DNA of 64,000 bases, taken from the NCBI GenBank assembly GCA_963669435.1, contig OY770025.1, positions 4,650,001 through 4,714,000 on the forward strand, read 5' to 3'. Position 1 is the stretch's first letter, and each line of letters starts with the position of its first letter. This document shows, piece after piece, positions 17,538 through 26,907 of the stretch. The position numbers were made by a program, and so were the translations under genes. Source of the DNA: CALJFL01 sp963669435 (GTDB lineage: Bacteria; Pseudomonadota; Gammaproteobacteria; Pseudomonadales; Halieaceae). Below the pieces are notes generated by a model. It did not search any database, was not told the DNA's origin, and saw only the letters and a program-made list of their open reading frames with translations.

Positions 17538-19166
17538 TCACACGCCAACCCATTCCCTGAGGACGTGCTTTTGTATTTTGCCGGTAGCATTTCTGGGTAA
17601 CTCAGAGCACGTTCTCAATGTTTCAGGCGTTTTCTGCTTTGCTATGCCAGCCTGCTCAAAGTGCCGATTAATCTCCGTTATATCTATCGTCTTACCCTCC
17701 TCCAGTACAACGACGACGCCAACATGCTCTCCCAGTCGTTCGTCGGGTACAGCAATCGCAGCGCAATCCTTGACCACCGGAATAGAGAGCATCAACTCTT
17801 CCACCTCCCTGGAAGAAATGTTCTCACCACCTCGAATAATGATGTCCTTCTTTCTGTCGACGATAGTTAAGTAGCCACGCTCATCCTGAAAACCGATATC
17901 CCCAGTTCGAAACCAACCGCCCTCCAGGAAGGCGCTCTCATTGAGTTCCGCGTCCACGTAACCAACGAACAGCTCTGGCCCCAAAGTTAACACCTCGCCC
18001 TCCTCTCCGGAGGCCACATCGTTGCCATCATCATCGACTATGCGCACCCGATTGCCAGGCAAGCATCGCCCTTCGGTATTTGATCGCTTCTCGAGCGGGT
18101 CCGTGGCTGCTCCGGCTGTGACGGTGGGGTGTTCAGTCAGACCATACAGCCGAACCGTAGTTATACCGAGTTCATTGCAGCGCTTCACCAGACGACTGGA
18201 TACATTTGCTGCCCCCGTACCGTACTGCAATAGACTTGAAAGGTCATATTCACCGCGTTCCGCAACATCGAGCAACCCTTCGAGAAAAAAGGGGACGCCA
18301 GAAGTCGACTGAATACGGTAGGTCTCAATCAGCTTTGCGGCTATCTCCGGTGACCACCTCTCCACCAGAACAGTATTAAGTCCGCCGTACCAGCCTCGGA
18401 GCATTAGCAGAAGCTGCCCAATATGTCCGAAGGGCCATGGATTGAGTTGGGCCCCAGTAAGCTCGCCATCATCCCAGCTAATGCCAGCGCGCAACTCAGC
18501 AAGCAATGTGTTATGTGTATGTACCGCGCCCTTTGGGTCGGACGTAGTACCCGAGGTGTACACTAGCAGAGCTGCATCATCTGCAGACTGTGGGCAATAC
18601 TCCAAATCTGTGTTCTGGGATAGAGACCTGAACGTAGAGAACGTTATTGAGTCCTCAGGCGCCTCTTCTGCGACAACGACAATGGTTTCCAGGGCACTGC
18701 ATTGCCTATATTTATCAATAGAATCGCGCCAGTCTCTGCCGCGGTACTCCCCGGGACAGAAAAACATCTTTGCGCCAGAAGAGGACAGGATGTAAATCAA
18801 TTCTCGGGTACCATAGATCGGTACTATTGGCAGCAGCACACCGCCTGCCAACCAGACTGCAGCGGTCAGATGCGCAGCCTCGATGCTGTTTGGAAGCTGC
18901 ACAGCAACAACATCGCCCCGCTGAAGACCACAGGCCCTGAAGCTCGATGCCAGGTTCATGCTGATCCGCAGAGACTCAGCTTGTGAATATCGAACGCTGT
19001 TTCCTACCGACTCGCCCTCCAGCGCAATGAAGCTGTCGGGGAAGCGCTCAGCACTTTTTAGAATGACATCTGCCAGTGTCTCGTCAGCGTAATATCCAGC
19101 CTCGCGCCACACGGCAGAGAGAGCCTCTCGATCAGTCCCGGCAATTTCGGGGAATCGTATTTTCAT
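17538..19166 (-). CDS. AMP-dependent acyl-CoA synthetase, second copy
   Basis: This 542-residue ANL-superfamily ligase has the P-loop LVYTSGTTSDPKGAVHTH, RLYGLTEHPTVT, the motif GWFRTGDIGFQDERGYLTIVDRKKD, RGGENISSREVEE and the C-terminal Lys in RNATGKIQKHVLR. It resembles cyclohexanecarboxylate- or medium-chain acid-CoA ligases. Two ligases in one cluster suggest that both the incoming acid and a later ring- or side-chain-cleavage acid need CoA activation. It lies 55 bp upstream of a second crotonase on the same strand. Confidence 0.93.
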   Translation of the reverse strand: MKIRFPEIAGTDREALSAVWREAGYYADETLADVILKSAERFPDSFIALEGESVGNSVRYSQAESLRISMNLASSFRACGLQRGDVVAVQLPNSIEAAHLTAAVWLAGGVLLPIVPIYGTRELIYILSSSGAKMFFCPGEYRGRDWRDSIDKYRQCSALETIVVVAEEAPEDSITFSTFRSLSQNTDLEYCPQSADDAALLVYTSGTTSDPKGAVHTHNTLLAELRAGISWDDGELTGAQLNPWPFGHIGQLLLMLRGWYGGLNTVLVERWSPEIAAKLIETYRIQSTSGVPFFLEGLLDVAERGEYDLSSLLQYGTGAANVSSRLVKRCNELGITTVRLYGLTEHPTVTAGAATDPLEKRSNTEGRCLPGNRVRIVDDDGNDVASGEEGEVLTLGPELFVGYVDAELNESAFLEGGWFRTGDIGFQDERGYLTIVDRKKDIIIRGGENISSREVEELMLSIPVVKDCAAIAVPDERLGEHVGVVVVLEEGKTIDITEINRHFEQAGIAKQKTPETLRTCSELPRNATGKIQKHVLREWVGV

Positions 19167-19221
19167 GTGGACATCTCGCTAAAGCCCGGGTTCAGACGTT
19201 ACCAGGTGCCTGTGCCTGTGC

Positions 19222-20007
19222 CTAGTCACCGACAAAGACCGGACTACGTTTGTCGAGAAACGACCGAATCCCCTCCTGAGCATCCCGGGTTTTCGCAGAC
19301 GACGCTATTGCACGCGATTCCAGCTCCATTTGCGTCTCCAGCCCGGTGAGAAGACTATCGTTTACCAACGCCTTGACCTTGCCGTACGCCAATGTGGGCC
19401 CCGCTGCGAGCTGTCTCGCCAGTGCCATTGCTTCTCGATCCAGTTCCTTGTCTTCGACAACGCGATTCGCCAAGCCCCAGGACACAGCTTCAACCGCGCT
19501 GAGACGGCGGTTTGTCAACATTAGCTCTCTGGCACGAAGATCACCTACCCTGCGTGGCAAAAACCACGTCGAACTACCATCGGGCGAGAGGCCAGCTGCG
19601 GTGTACGCCATCGTGAAGTGAGAGGATTCTGCGGCCAATACCAGGTCACAGGCGCATGCCAGACTCATACCCGCACCGGCACAGGGTCCATTGACAGCCG
19701 CAATCACAGGTGCATTCAAACGTACCAATCGAGAAATGGCCCCATGCAGATTAAGCGTCAACTCATTGAGCTTCCGAGGCAAATGTGGCAGGTCATCGGC
19801 AAAAGACGCCAGGTCGCCTCCGGCACTAAAAAACTTACCCACCCCGGTAATGATCAAGGCCCGAACCGCCTCCTCCTCGCAGGTATGAACGGCCTCCACT
19901 AACTCTTGCATGAGCCGCAGATTCATACCATTGGCGTGTTCCGGGCGGTCAAGGCGAATCTGAGCAATGTCGCTCTCGATGCTGAATTGGATACAGTTGT
20001 CGTTCAT
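19222..20007 (-). CDS. Enoyl-CoA hydratase/isomerase, PaaG-like
   Basis: This 261-residue crotonase has VGKFFSAGGDLASF and NGPCAGAGMSLACACDLVLA as oxyanion-hole segments. The catalytic loop FTMAYTAAGLSPDGSSTWFLP is the form seen in the PaaG group of ring-opened or unsaturated acyl-CoA isomerases. The gene follows the second CoA ligase with a 55-bp gap. It is the last gene of the CoA-ester cluster; the 90 bp to the ThuA gene hold nothing I recognise. Confidence 0.92.
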   Translation of the reverse strand: MNDNCIQFSIESDIAQIRLDRPEHANGMNLRLMQELVEAVHTCEEEAVRALIITGVGKFFSAGGDLASFADDLPHLPRKLNELTLNLHGAISRLVRLNAPVIAAVNGPCAGAGMSLACACDLVLAAESSHFTMAYTAAGLSPDGSSTWFLPRRVGDLRARELMLTNRRLSAVEAVSWGLANRVVEDKELDREAMALARQLAAGPTLAYGKVKALVNDSLLTGLETQMELESRAIASSAKTRDAQEGIRSFLDKRSPVFVGD

Positions 20008-20097
20008 GTCAGGCTCTAATGCGTTTCGCTATTTACCGACGACAAAACCCACCTACATCATGCCGCCGCGAGAGCAGCAGGAAAGTCGGGGACTTAT

Positions 20098-20949
20098 CTA
20101 TAGCTTTCCCACCCACCGGACGGCGTTAGTAATGAACTGGCGAAACTCAGGAATGCTGTAGGTCGGACCCTGATGACCGATAGCGCTATACAGCGACCGG
20201 CCTTCTCCAATAGTGTATCGCCAGGCTATGGGATGTTCGCCTTTCATCTGCTCGCGCCAGATAAATCCGCCTTGCTTAGTCTGGTAAGAATCTTTGTCCA
20301 GCGTTAACAAAATCTCGTAGCCCTCATCGCGTGGATTCTTGTCAAAGGCATACCACTCCTCATTAGATACTGTCCAGGGAGATTTGAGGTGCGACGTTAC
20401 TTCAATTGATGAATCTGCCACAAGCAAGTCAGCGTTCTGAAACTGGGGATTCATGGTATGGCCGACAAATTGTGCACCTACCAGCGTATCTGCATACCAG
20501 TCCCACTTGTAGTGAAGGTCGCCTCCCGAGGCATGAATACCGACCCAGCCACCCCCTTGCTCTACCCAATACTTGAAATCGGACCGCTGCTCAGTCGTAA
20601 GCACATCGCCAGAAACATTATTCCAAACTACTACACGAAACTTCGCGAGATCTTCACTATTGTGCGTCGCGGCGTTGTCGGTGGTGAAGATATCCCAGCC
20701 TTCTTGATCGGCCAGTTCTTTCAGCATCTTCTCGCCTGCAGGTAGAGCGTCCTCGTGCACATACCCGTTGGCCTTACTTAGGACCAGAATTGCAGGCCGA
20801 GCGAACTCCGGGACTGCCGGAGGTTCGTGGTCATAACCCGCGGGATTAGTAATAATGCCCATGATTTTCATGTACATATAAGCGGCACACATCAGGCCGA
20901 CTATCAGAATAACTGAAGCGCCCAGAATCACTTTTTTTAGCAAGCTCAC
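20098..20949 (-). CDS. Membrane-anchored ThuA-like protein
   Basis: This 283-residue protein has an N-terminal membrane segment (about residues 5-27) and a ThuA domain with a glutamine-amidotransferase-like fold (ILVLSKANGYVHED, GWVGIHASGGDLHYKWDWY, GHTMNP, and the C-terminal YSAIGHQGPTY). ThuA proteins are tied to 3-keto-sugar metabolism, first seen in trehalose use. The anchor places it on the periplasmic side, next to the exported GMC dehydrogenase encoded 13 bp upstream. It may cleave or process a 3-keto-glycoside there. The start is GTG 20949 with GGAG upstream. Confidence 0.88.
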   Translation of the reverse strand: MSLLKKVILGASVILIVGLMCAAYMYMKIMGIITNPAGYDHEPPAVPEFARPAILVLSKANGYVHEDALPAGEKMLKELADQEGWDIFTTDNAATHNSEDLAKFRVVVWNNVSGDVLTTEQRSDFKYWVEQGGGWVGIHASGGDLHYKWDWYADTLVGAQFVGHTMNPQFQNADLLVADSSIEVTSHLKSPWTVSNEEWYAFDKNPRDEGYEILLTLDKDSYQTKQGGFIWREQMKGEHPIAWRYTIGEGRSLYSAIGHQGPTYSIPEFRQFITNAVRWVGKL

Positions 20950-20962
20950 GTTCTACTCCGGT

Positions 20963-22678
20963 TCAGATACGTCCTTCGGCCATCTGCTGCACAGCATAGT
21001 CGGCAGCGCGGGCAGTAAAGGCCATGTAGGTTAGTGAGGGATTTACGCAGGACGAAGAGGTCATAAATGAGCCATCTGTGACAAACAGATTGGGCACGTC
21101 ATGTGCCTGATTCCACTTGTTTAAAACAGACTCGGAAGGATCATCCCCCATGCGGGCGGTGCCCATCTCGTGGATACCCGCGCCAAACATAGACAGCTCC
21201 TCTTCATCTCCTATGACTGAAAATACGGCACCTGCAGCTTTAAGGAGTCGATCCGCCTGCCGCCTGGCATCGTCACGCAACTTGTATTCATTCGCTTTGA
21301 ACTCGGCATCAAATGCAACCTGAGGTAAACCGAAACGATCTACCTTGGCCTTGCTCAAGTAGACCCGATTATCCTTGTAGGGCAAGCACTCAACAAAACT
21401 ATTCATGCCGAAAAACCAGGGCCCTGGCTTACGCAGCTTTTCCTTAAGGTCCACGCCAAAACCCTTGGTATTAAACGTGGTACTCCAATCCATGCGCATG
21501 GTCATCGTCTGGTAACCATAGCCCCTGAGAAACTCAGCCTCACTATCCTGATCACCAACGTTTCTAAAGCGTGGCACGTACAAACCTAACGGCCGATAGC
21601 CATGGAAATAGCTATCCAGGTTATCGAAGAATCCACCAACGCCACTCAAGTCCAGCGCGTGATCCATCAGGTAGCGCCCCAGGACACCACTACTGTTTCC
21701 CAAGCCATCGGGAAACTCCTTGCTGGTTGACTGCATGAGCACTTGGGTACTGGCAATGGTTGATGCGCAGAGGAAAAATATTCTGGCCGAGAAGCTGAGT
21801 CTCTCCCGCGTTACCGCATCGATCACGTGGACCTTGGAAACGCGATTTTCTCTGGCATCGTACTCCAGCTTCTCTACCAGCTTATCCGCCATGAGAGTCA
21901 TGTTTCCTGTCGCTCGGGCGGCAGGGAGAGTACTGCTCTGAGAGCTGAAGTAACTGCCGGTAGAACAGCCACGATGACAAGGCCCGCAGTAATGGCAGGC
22001 AGCTCGATTCGGCAAGTCCTCGGTAAGAATCGCTACCCGCGCGTTAGTGAGAGTTACGTCGGGCGCGTGCTCTTTCCATCTATCCTTAATTGTGTTCTCT
22101 ATGGCGTACCACGGCATCGGCTTTTGAAATTCACCATCGGGCAATTGCGGCAATCCCTCCGTCTTACCATTGATGCCCACAAACTTTTCAACATGGCTGT
22201 ACCAGGGAGCGATGTCTTTATAGCTGACTGGCCAGGCGATACCGTGTCCATCGACTTCATTGGCGCGGAAATCCTGCTCACTAAACCGATAACTCTGCCT
22301 GCCCCAGAGTAGAGAGCGTCCTCCGACGACATCGGCGCGAGCCCACATAAATGGCTTACCCTCATCCTCTGCATAAGGATTCTTCCGGTCGTTATTCCAG
22401 AATCGAAGGCTCGCCTCATCGAAGGCGTTGGTCTTACTCCCCCATTTGTAATCCCGCGCGTAGCGCTCCCGGTCAGGCTTACCCTGGTATGGTAGTTTCC
22501 AGTCGGGCGCGTGCTCCCCGTAGTACCCGCTCCCGTGCCGCAGTTGCCTGCCACGATCAAGCACAAGTACTTTCAGTCCCTTCTCGGTAAGCTCTTTTGC
22601 AGCCCAGCCTCCAGATATTCCAGAACCGACCACGATTGCGTCAAAGTCATAGTGCCTTGTTGCCAATGTCCCTTTCAT
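20963..22678 (-). CDS. GMC oxidoreductase, likely glycoside 3-dehydrogenase large subunit
   Basis: This 571-residue FAD enzyme has GSGISGG (18-24) for ADP binding, the GMC active-site His503 (GIHEMGTARMG) and Asn546 (SCVNPSLT). A four-Cys motif C228-x2-C231-x2-C234-x3-C238 matches the region that holds a 3Fe-4S cluster in bacterial FAD-glucose dehydrogenases. Such enzymes oxidise sugars in the periplasm and pass electrons to cytochrome c. It has no signal peptide of its own and overlaps the Tat small-subunit gene by ATGA, so hitch-hiker export is likely. The context points to C3 oxidation of a glycoside. Gluconate or glucose dehydrogenase is the alternative. Confidence 0.9.
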   Translation of the reverse strand: MKGTLATRHYDFDAIVVGSGISGGWAAKELTEKGLKVLVLDRGRQLRHGSGYYGEHAPDWKLPYQGKPDRERYARDYKWGSKTNAFDEASLRFWNNDRKNPYAEDEGKPFMWARADVVGGRSLLWGRQSYRFSEQDFRANEVDGHGIAWPVSYKDIAPWYSHVEKFVGINGKTEGLPQLPDGEFQKPMPWYAIENTIKDRWKEHAPDVTLTNARVAILTEDLPNRAACHYCGPCHRGCSTGSYFSSQSSTLPAARATGNMTLMADKLVEKLEYDARENRVSKVHVIDAVTRERLSFSARIFFLCASTIASTQVLMQSTSKEFPDGLGNSSGVLGRYLMDHALDLSGVGGFFDNLDSYFHGYRPLGLYVPRFRNVGDQDSEAEFLRGYGYQTMTMRMDWSTTFNTKGFGVDLKEKLRKPGPWFFGMNSFVECLPYKDNRVYLSKAKVDRFGLPQVAFDAEFKANEYKLRDDARRQADRLLKAAGAVFSVIGDEEELSMFGAGIHEMGTARMGDDPSESVLNKWNQAHDVPNLFVTDGSFMTSSSCVNPSLTYMAFTARAADYAVQQMAEGRI

Positions 22679-23298
22679 GACTGAATCCTGGCCGCCCAGG
22701 TGCTTGCACCCGGATCCAGCGGCACGTCACCATCGAAAGACATGGGCATCATATTAAAGCTCAGTACTTCTGTGCTGCCGCGCTCGGAGGTGAAAAACCC
22801 ATGGATAGTGAGCTCTTTGAACTGACAAATGAAGGGGGCATCACTAACAAAGTCTCGCACTACATTGCCGAAGCGATACCAGGCCGAAGAAGATGCTTCC
22901 TCCTCTAGCGTCTCCATAATCGCGAGCTGTGAATCGCTATCGAGGGCGTCGAAACTGGCGCCAAACTCTCGCGGAATACGACTCTCAATATCTTTGAGTC
23001 CGGCTTCAAAAATCGCCCGTTCTTCGTCATTGAGCCAGTCGCGCACCATCAGCTCGATAAAACGCGGCACACCTGCGTCGATAGCTCCCGGCGTATCAGT
23101 CCGGGGAATAATGACCTCAGCCATCGCCGCAACAATTCGGCGCTGTGCGTCAGAGAAATAGTTCGCTTCGCCGGTATTATAATTATCTGCCGCCGCCAGA
23201 AACTGCTCCTGCTCGGCACTCAGGCTGAATGGCACGCTGGCCACACCCGCCCCACTTACCAATAGAGCAGCACACTGCATGAATTCTCTTCGGTTCAT
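22675..23298 (-). CDS. Gluconate 2-dehydrogenase subunit 3-like protein, Tat-exported
   Basis: This 207-residue small subunit begins with a twin-arginine signal (NRREFMQ then a hydrophobic stretch ending near SLSA). The mature domain has the family stretches AMAEVIIPRTDTPGAIDAGV and FIELMVRDWLNDEERAIF. In characterised complexes this subunit carries the FAD-containing large subunit through the Tat system and stabilises it. The gene overlaps by four bases both the GMC gene downstream and the small membrane protein gene upstream. No cytochrome c subunit is encoded in this operon. Confidence 0.93.
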   Translation of the reverse strand: MNRREFMQCAALLVSGAGVASVPFSLSAEQEQFLAAADNYNTGEANYFSDAQRRIVAAMAEVIIPRTDTPGAIDAGVPRFIELMVRDWLNDEERAIFEAGLKDIESRIPREFGASFDALDSDSQLAIMETLEEEASSSAWYRFGNVVRDFVSDAPFICQFKELTIHGFFTSERGSTEVLSFNMMPMSFDGDVPLDPGASTWAARIQS

Positions 23299-23564
23299 AT
23301 TTCCGTCCTCTTGGTAAACTTGTTGACCACAGTTACCGCTATCACAACTGACAGTGCCAGCATGAGGCTCACCGCCACCCTATAGCCAGATAGATCCAGG
23401 TAGTAATCACCTATACGAAGAAGGGAGTAGCCCCAATAAACGAACTCCAAATGCGTCGCGTGATAGAGCTCAAAAAATAGAAATGCGGTTGCCGGCAACC
23501 AGAAATAAACCCACAGGCCTGCAAGAGCACCAAATAACCAGCGAAACGGAAGGAAAGTTGCCAT
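23295..23564 (-). CDS. Small membrane protein in the GMC dehydrogenase operon
   Basis: This 89-residue protein starts at ATG 23564, which shares one base with the stop of the upstream isomerase gene (TAATG), and ends in an ATGA overlap with the subunit-3 gene. It has two or three hydrophobic segments (FRWLFGALAGLWVYFWLPATAFLFFELY and a C-terminal VAVSLMLALSVVIAVTVV region). I recognise no named family. The tight coupling suggests a membrane accessory or electron-transfer anchor for the dehydrogenase. A longer reading from 23696 would run inside the preceding gene and is unlikely. Confidence 0.75.
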   Translation of the reverse strand: MATFLPFRWLFGALAGLWVYFWLPATAFLFFELYHATHLEFVYWGYSLLRIGDYYLDLSGYRVAVSLMLALSVVIAVTVVNKFTKRTEI

Positions 23565-24406
23565 TACAGCCTCTCCCGAATGAAACGAATACCATCCTGA
23601 AATACCTCTTCCCGCGAGGAAAACGCATTGCGCCAAACGTTGGCTGCTTTTGCCAACTCTGCATCGGCTGTTCCAAAAGCCTCGATCACCAACCAACCGG
23701 AATAGTCAATCGCTTTGAGCGCCGAGAAGTTTGCCTCCCAGTTCACCTGCCCCGTGCCCAGTGTTCCTCGGTGACTCTCGCTGAGATGCACGTGATTGAT
23801 AGTGTGCTTAATGCTCTCCAGCGCGGTATGCGGGTCTGGGTCTTCGATATTTGAGTGATGGGTGTCGTAATGAACGCCTACGTTATCCAAACCCACCTGT
23901 TCAACCATTCGACCACATTCGGCTGAGCTGTTAATGAGAAAAACTTCAAACCGGTTTAGGAACTCGAGACCGAGACTGACTCCCGATTGCGCAGCGTACT
24001 CACCCGCCGCATGCAAAAACTCCGCCGACCAGTTCCACTCATCCAGGGTTGCTGCCTTCCCGGTAAAGTACTTATGTGTCTGGTAGATTGCTCCTATAAC
24101 GATATCTGCACCGAGTACATTTGCGTCATCGACGGAGCGCTTTATGTTTGTGAGCGCAGCGGCCCGTACAGAAACATCTTCTGATATGGGATTTGCTCCC
24201 TCAGGCACAAATGCAGAGGATGTGCGCTCTAAGCCAAGCGCATCGCACGCAGAGGCCATCTCCTTCAACTCGCTTTCGGTCTGGCCATGCAATGGGATCT
24301 CCACGCCGTCAAAGCCCGCTTTTGCCAGTGCCTCAAATACAGGCAGCTTCGCAGGGGTGGTTTCAATGCCCCAGAGGAGCATGTTCATTCCGATCTTAAT
24401 AGCCAC
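23564..24406 (-). CDS. Sugar phosphate isomerase/epimerase-like TIM barrel (tagatose 3-epimerase type)
   Basis: This 280-residue xylose-isomerase-like barrel has the four expected metal ligands: Glu in LGLEFLNRFE, Asp in VHYDTHHSN, His in NHVHLSE, and Glu in LVIEAFG. This is the pattern of D-tagatose 3-epimerases and of the catalytic subunits of C- and O-glycoside 3-keto lyases. The start is GTG 24406 with GGAGA upstream. In this operon it could epimerise a free keto-sugar or eliminate the aglycone from a 3-keto-glycoside. The sequence does not decide between these. Confidence 0.9.
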   Translation of the reverse strand: MAIKIGMNMLLWGIETTPAKLPVFEALAKAGFDGVEIPLHGQTESELKEMASACDALGLERTSSAFVPEGANPISEDVSVRAAALTNIKRSVDDANVLGADIVIGAIYQTHKYFTGKAATLDEWNWSAEFLHAAGEYAAQSGVSLGLEFLNRFEVFLINSSAECGRMVEQVGLDNVGVHYDTHHSNIEDPDPHTALESIKHTINHVHLSESHRGTLGTGQVNWEANFSALKAIDYSGWLVIEAFGTADAELAKAANVWRNAFSSREEVFQDGIRFIRERL

Positions 24407-24418
24407 TGATCGTCTCCG

Positions 24419-25753
24419 TTATATCTTTGAACCGGTGGAGGTTTGCCCCCCCACCGGCGACTGACCTACGTTTGCTTCCTTCCTCCTATCAATAATCCAG
24501 ATCGCGCCAAATATGGGCAGCAGCAACAGAGGGACGATAGCGATGGACTGGAAGGATGCTACAGATGCATATCGCGCCACTTCTTCCATAGCCGCAGGCG
24601 ATAGAGTCGCGAGTTGCTCGGCACCTCCGGCCGCCTCGGCTTTCGCACTATCAAAGATGGCCCCCATACGCGGCAGCACAAACTGGATAGACATGCCTCC
24701 GGCAAACCCCATCAGTCCCATCGCCAGAGCGCCGCCACGAGGGAAGCGTTCAGCAACGATTGCCAGCATGGTTGGCCAGAGATAACACACGCCCATTCCC
24801 CAGATGGTAGCAGCTGCAAAGGCGAGTACCGGGGAATCAGCAAGGCTCAGGAGGTAGAGACCCACACCCGCTGCCAGACAACTGACGAACATTAGTCCTA
24901 CAGAGGAAATGCGCTCGACGATAGGCCCCGCGAAATGGCGCATGACGAACATCAACGCACTCACGTACACGAGCAGGAGAATACCCTGCATACCGACCAC
25001 ATTGGACAGAGCAATGTTGACCCATTGGCCCGGCGCCAGCTCCGCTGCAGCGGTCAGGAACATACAGGCCCAGAAAACCCAAAAGAGCGGGCGACGTCCC
25101 AACTCACCCAGCATTTCACCGTAGGTCACTCCCGCTGCCACGCGCTCTGTCTGCGGGAAAACCGATGTCGCAACCAGCCATGCCATAAGCAGTGCCGGTA
25201 CCAACAGTACAAACAGGTTAAGCTGCCATGGAATACCGACGGCGGAAATCAACACCCCCAGCAAGCCGCCCACGACAATACCCGCGGGCCACCAGGCATG
25301 CAGAATATTGAGGCGATGCGTTTTTTCCTCTGGATACAGCGCGGCAATCATCGGATTAGACGCCGCTTCAACGGCCCCCCAACCCAGGCCAGTGAGTAGT
25401 AGACTAGCGAGGACAATGACCTCCACCACTGGACCCACCGGCATCATCGTGGCTGTCAGCAATCCCAGAGATCCCAGTACATAGCCGAGCGCCGAGAGCA
25501 GTAGCATACACTTCATACCGACTAGATCCACCAGGGCACTGCCAAATAGCAGAGTCAGCGCAAAGCCGGTGAAAGTAATACCCAAAGCTTTACCAACCAT
25601 CGCCGCCGAAGTAGCCAGGTCAATCTTGTCATAGATGTCTGTCTGCAGGTCTGGGGCGATGTTGGCGCGCACAGCAAAGCCAAGCCCGATCATAAAAATC
25701 GACAGGTTGCCAATAATGTAAAGTCGTCTGCGATCTATAGTGTCAATACTCAA
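24419..25753 (-). CDS. MFS sugar permease, FucP-like
   Basis: This 444-residue inner-membrane protein has about twelve hydrophobic spans and the layout of the sugar MFS (fucose/glucose-galactose) branch. A loop with DLVGMKCMLLLSALGYVLG follows the early helices, and a charged tail ends the protein. It would bring the product of periplasmic oxidation or a released sugar into the cytoplasm. The start is TTG 25753 with AGGAG seven bases upstream. Spacing of 12 bp to the downstream isomerase and about 33 bp to the upstream one supports one operon. Confidence 0.92.
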   Translation of the reverse strand: MSIDTIDRRRLYIIGNLSIFMIGLGFAVRANIAPDLQTDIYDKIDLATSAAMVGKALGITFTGFALTLLFGSALVDLVGMKCMLLLSALGYVLGSLGLLTATMMPVGPVVEVIVLASLLLTGLGWGAVEAASNPMIAALYPEEKTHRLNILHAWWPAGIVVGGLLGVLISAVGIPWQLNLFVLLVPALLMAWLVATSVFPQTERVAAGVTYGEMLGELGRRPLFWVFWACMFLTAAAELAPGQWVNIALSNVVGMQGILLLVYVSALMFVMRHFAGPIVERISSVGLMFVSCLAAGVGLYLLSLADSPVLAFAAATIWGMGVCYLWPTMLAIVAERFPRGGALAMGLMGFAGGMSIQFVLPRMGAIFDSAKAEAAGGAEQLATLSPAAMEEVARYASVASFQSIAIVPLLLLPIFGAIWIIDRRKEANVGQSPVGGQTSTGSKI

Positions 25754-25786
25754 GGATGACTCCTGGTTGTTTAGTCGCTATGGATG

Positions 25787-26842
25787 CTATTCGAGGCCAA
25801 GCAACCGTCGATGGATTGCTTCGTCAGCGCCCGTGTCGGCAAAATCATCGAAGGCACGATCTGTGGTACGGATGATATGCCGGCGTATAAAGTCAACTCC
25901 CTCACGCGCACCATCTTCCGGATGTTTCAGGCAGCATTCCCATTCCAATACCGGCCAGCCAGCAAAGCCGTACTGAGCAAACCGACTGAAGATACGCGAG
26001 AAGTCCACTTGCCCGTCACCGAGCGACCGGAATCGGGCCGGGCGATCCTTCCAACCAAGATAACCGCCGTAAACCCCGGCCTTCCCAGTGGGGTTGAACT
26101 CTGCGTCCTTGACGTGAAACGCCTTGATGCGCTCGTGGTAAAAATCAATGAATTGTGTGTAATCCAGTTGCTGCAACAGCAGGTGGCTAGGGTCGTAGAG
26201 AATGTTACAGCGCGGGTGGTTCCCGGTAGCTGCCAGAAAACGCTCGAACGTTACGCCGTCATGCAGATCTTCACCCGGATGGAGCTCATAGCAAACATCC
26301 ACCCCTACCTCATCGAAGGCGTCCAGAACCGGTCGCCAGCGCCTCGCAAGCTCAGCAAAACCCGCCTCCACCAGCCCATCCGGGCGCTGCGGCCACGGAT
26401 ACATCGTATGCCATAGCAGCGCACCAGAAAATGTCGCATGCGCATTGAGCCCAAGGTTGCGACTGGCTTTTGCTGCCAACAGCAGCTGATCGACGGCCCA
26501 GGCCTGCCGTTCGGCAGGGTTCGATCTCACGCTCTCCGGTGCGAAGCCGTCAAACAAATCATCGTAGGCTGGATGAACGGCAATCAGCTGGCCCTGCAAA
26601 TGGGTCGACAGTTCAGTGATCTCCACGCCACCCTCAGCGCAAATGCCTTTCAACTCATCGCAGTAATCCACACTCTCTGCTGCCGTCACCAAATCCATCA
26701 AGCCAGGTTCAGTGGTAGGCATCTGCACACCCTTGTACCCCAGATCTCCCGCCCAGCGGGAAATATTAGCGAGGCTGTCAAAGGGGGCCTCTTCACCGAC
26801 AAACTGGGCCAGGAAGATCGCGGGGGCTTTCATTTCAGGCAT
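25787..26842 (-). CDS. Sugar phosphate isomerase/epimerase-like TIM barrel, second copy
   Basis: This 351-residue AP-endonuclease-2-type barrel has metal ligand segments CYELHPGEDL, NILYDPSHLLLQQ, AFHVKDAEF and LEWECCLKHPEDG. It is longer than the neighbouring 280-residue paralogue and belongs to a different branch that often lies beside Gfo/Idh/MocA genes. A role in keto-sugar isomerisation or glycoside-bond elimination is likely. I choose ATG 26842 because AAGGA lies eight bases upstream; the frame could start at 26875 without such a site. Confidence 0.9.
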   Translation of the reverse strand: MPEMKAPAIFLAQFVGEEAPFDSLANISRWAGDLGYKGVQMPTTEPGLMDLVTAAESVDYCDELKGICAEGGVEITELSTHLQGQLIAVHPAYDDLFDGFAPESVRSNPAERQAWAVDQLLLAAKASRNLGLNAHATFSGALLWHTMYPWPQRPDGLVEAGFAELARRWRPVLDAFDEVGVDVCYELHPGEDLHDGVTFERFLAATGNHPRCNILYDPSHLLLQQLDYTQFIDFYHERIKAFHVKDAEFNPTGKAGVYGGYLGWKDRPARFRSLGDGQVDFSRIFSRFAQYGFAGWPVLEWECCLKHPEDGAREGVDFIRRHIIRTTDRAFDDFADTGADEAIHRRLLGLE

Positions 26843-26907
26843 AGTATGATCCTTGGAATACCTCGGCTCGCTCAAACGAAGCCGCGCTGATTTTTTCTTC
26901 AGCGGTG

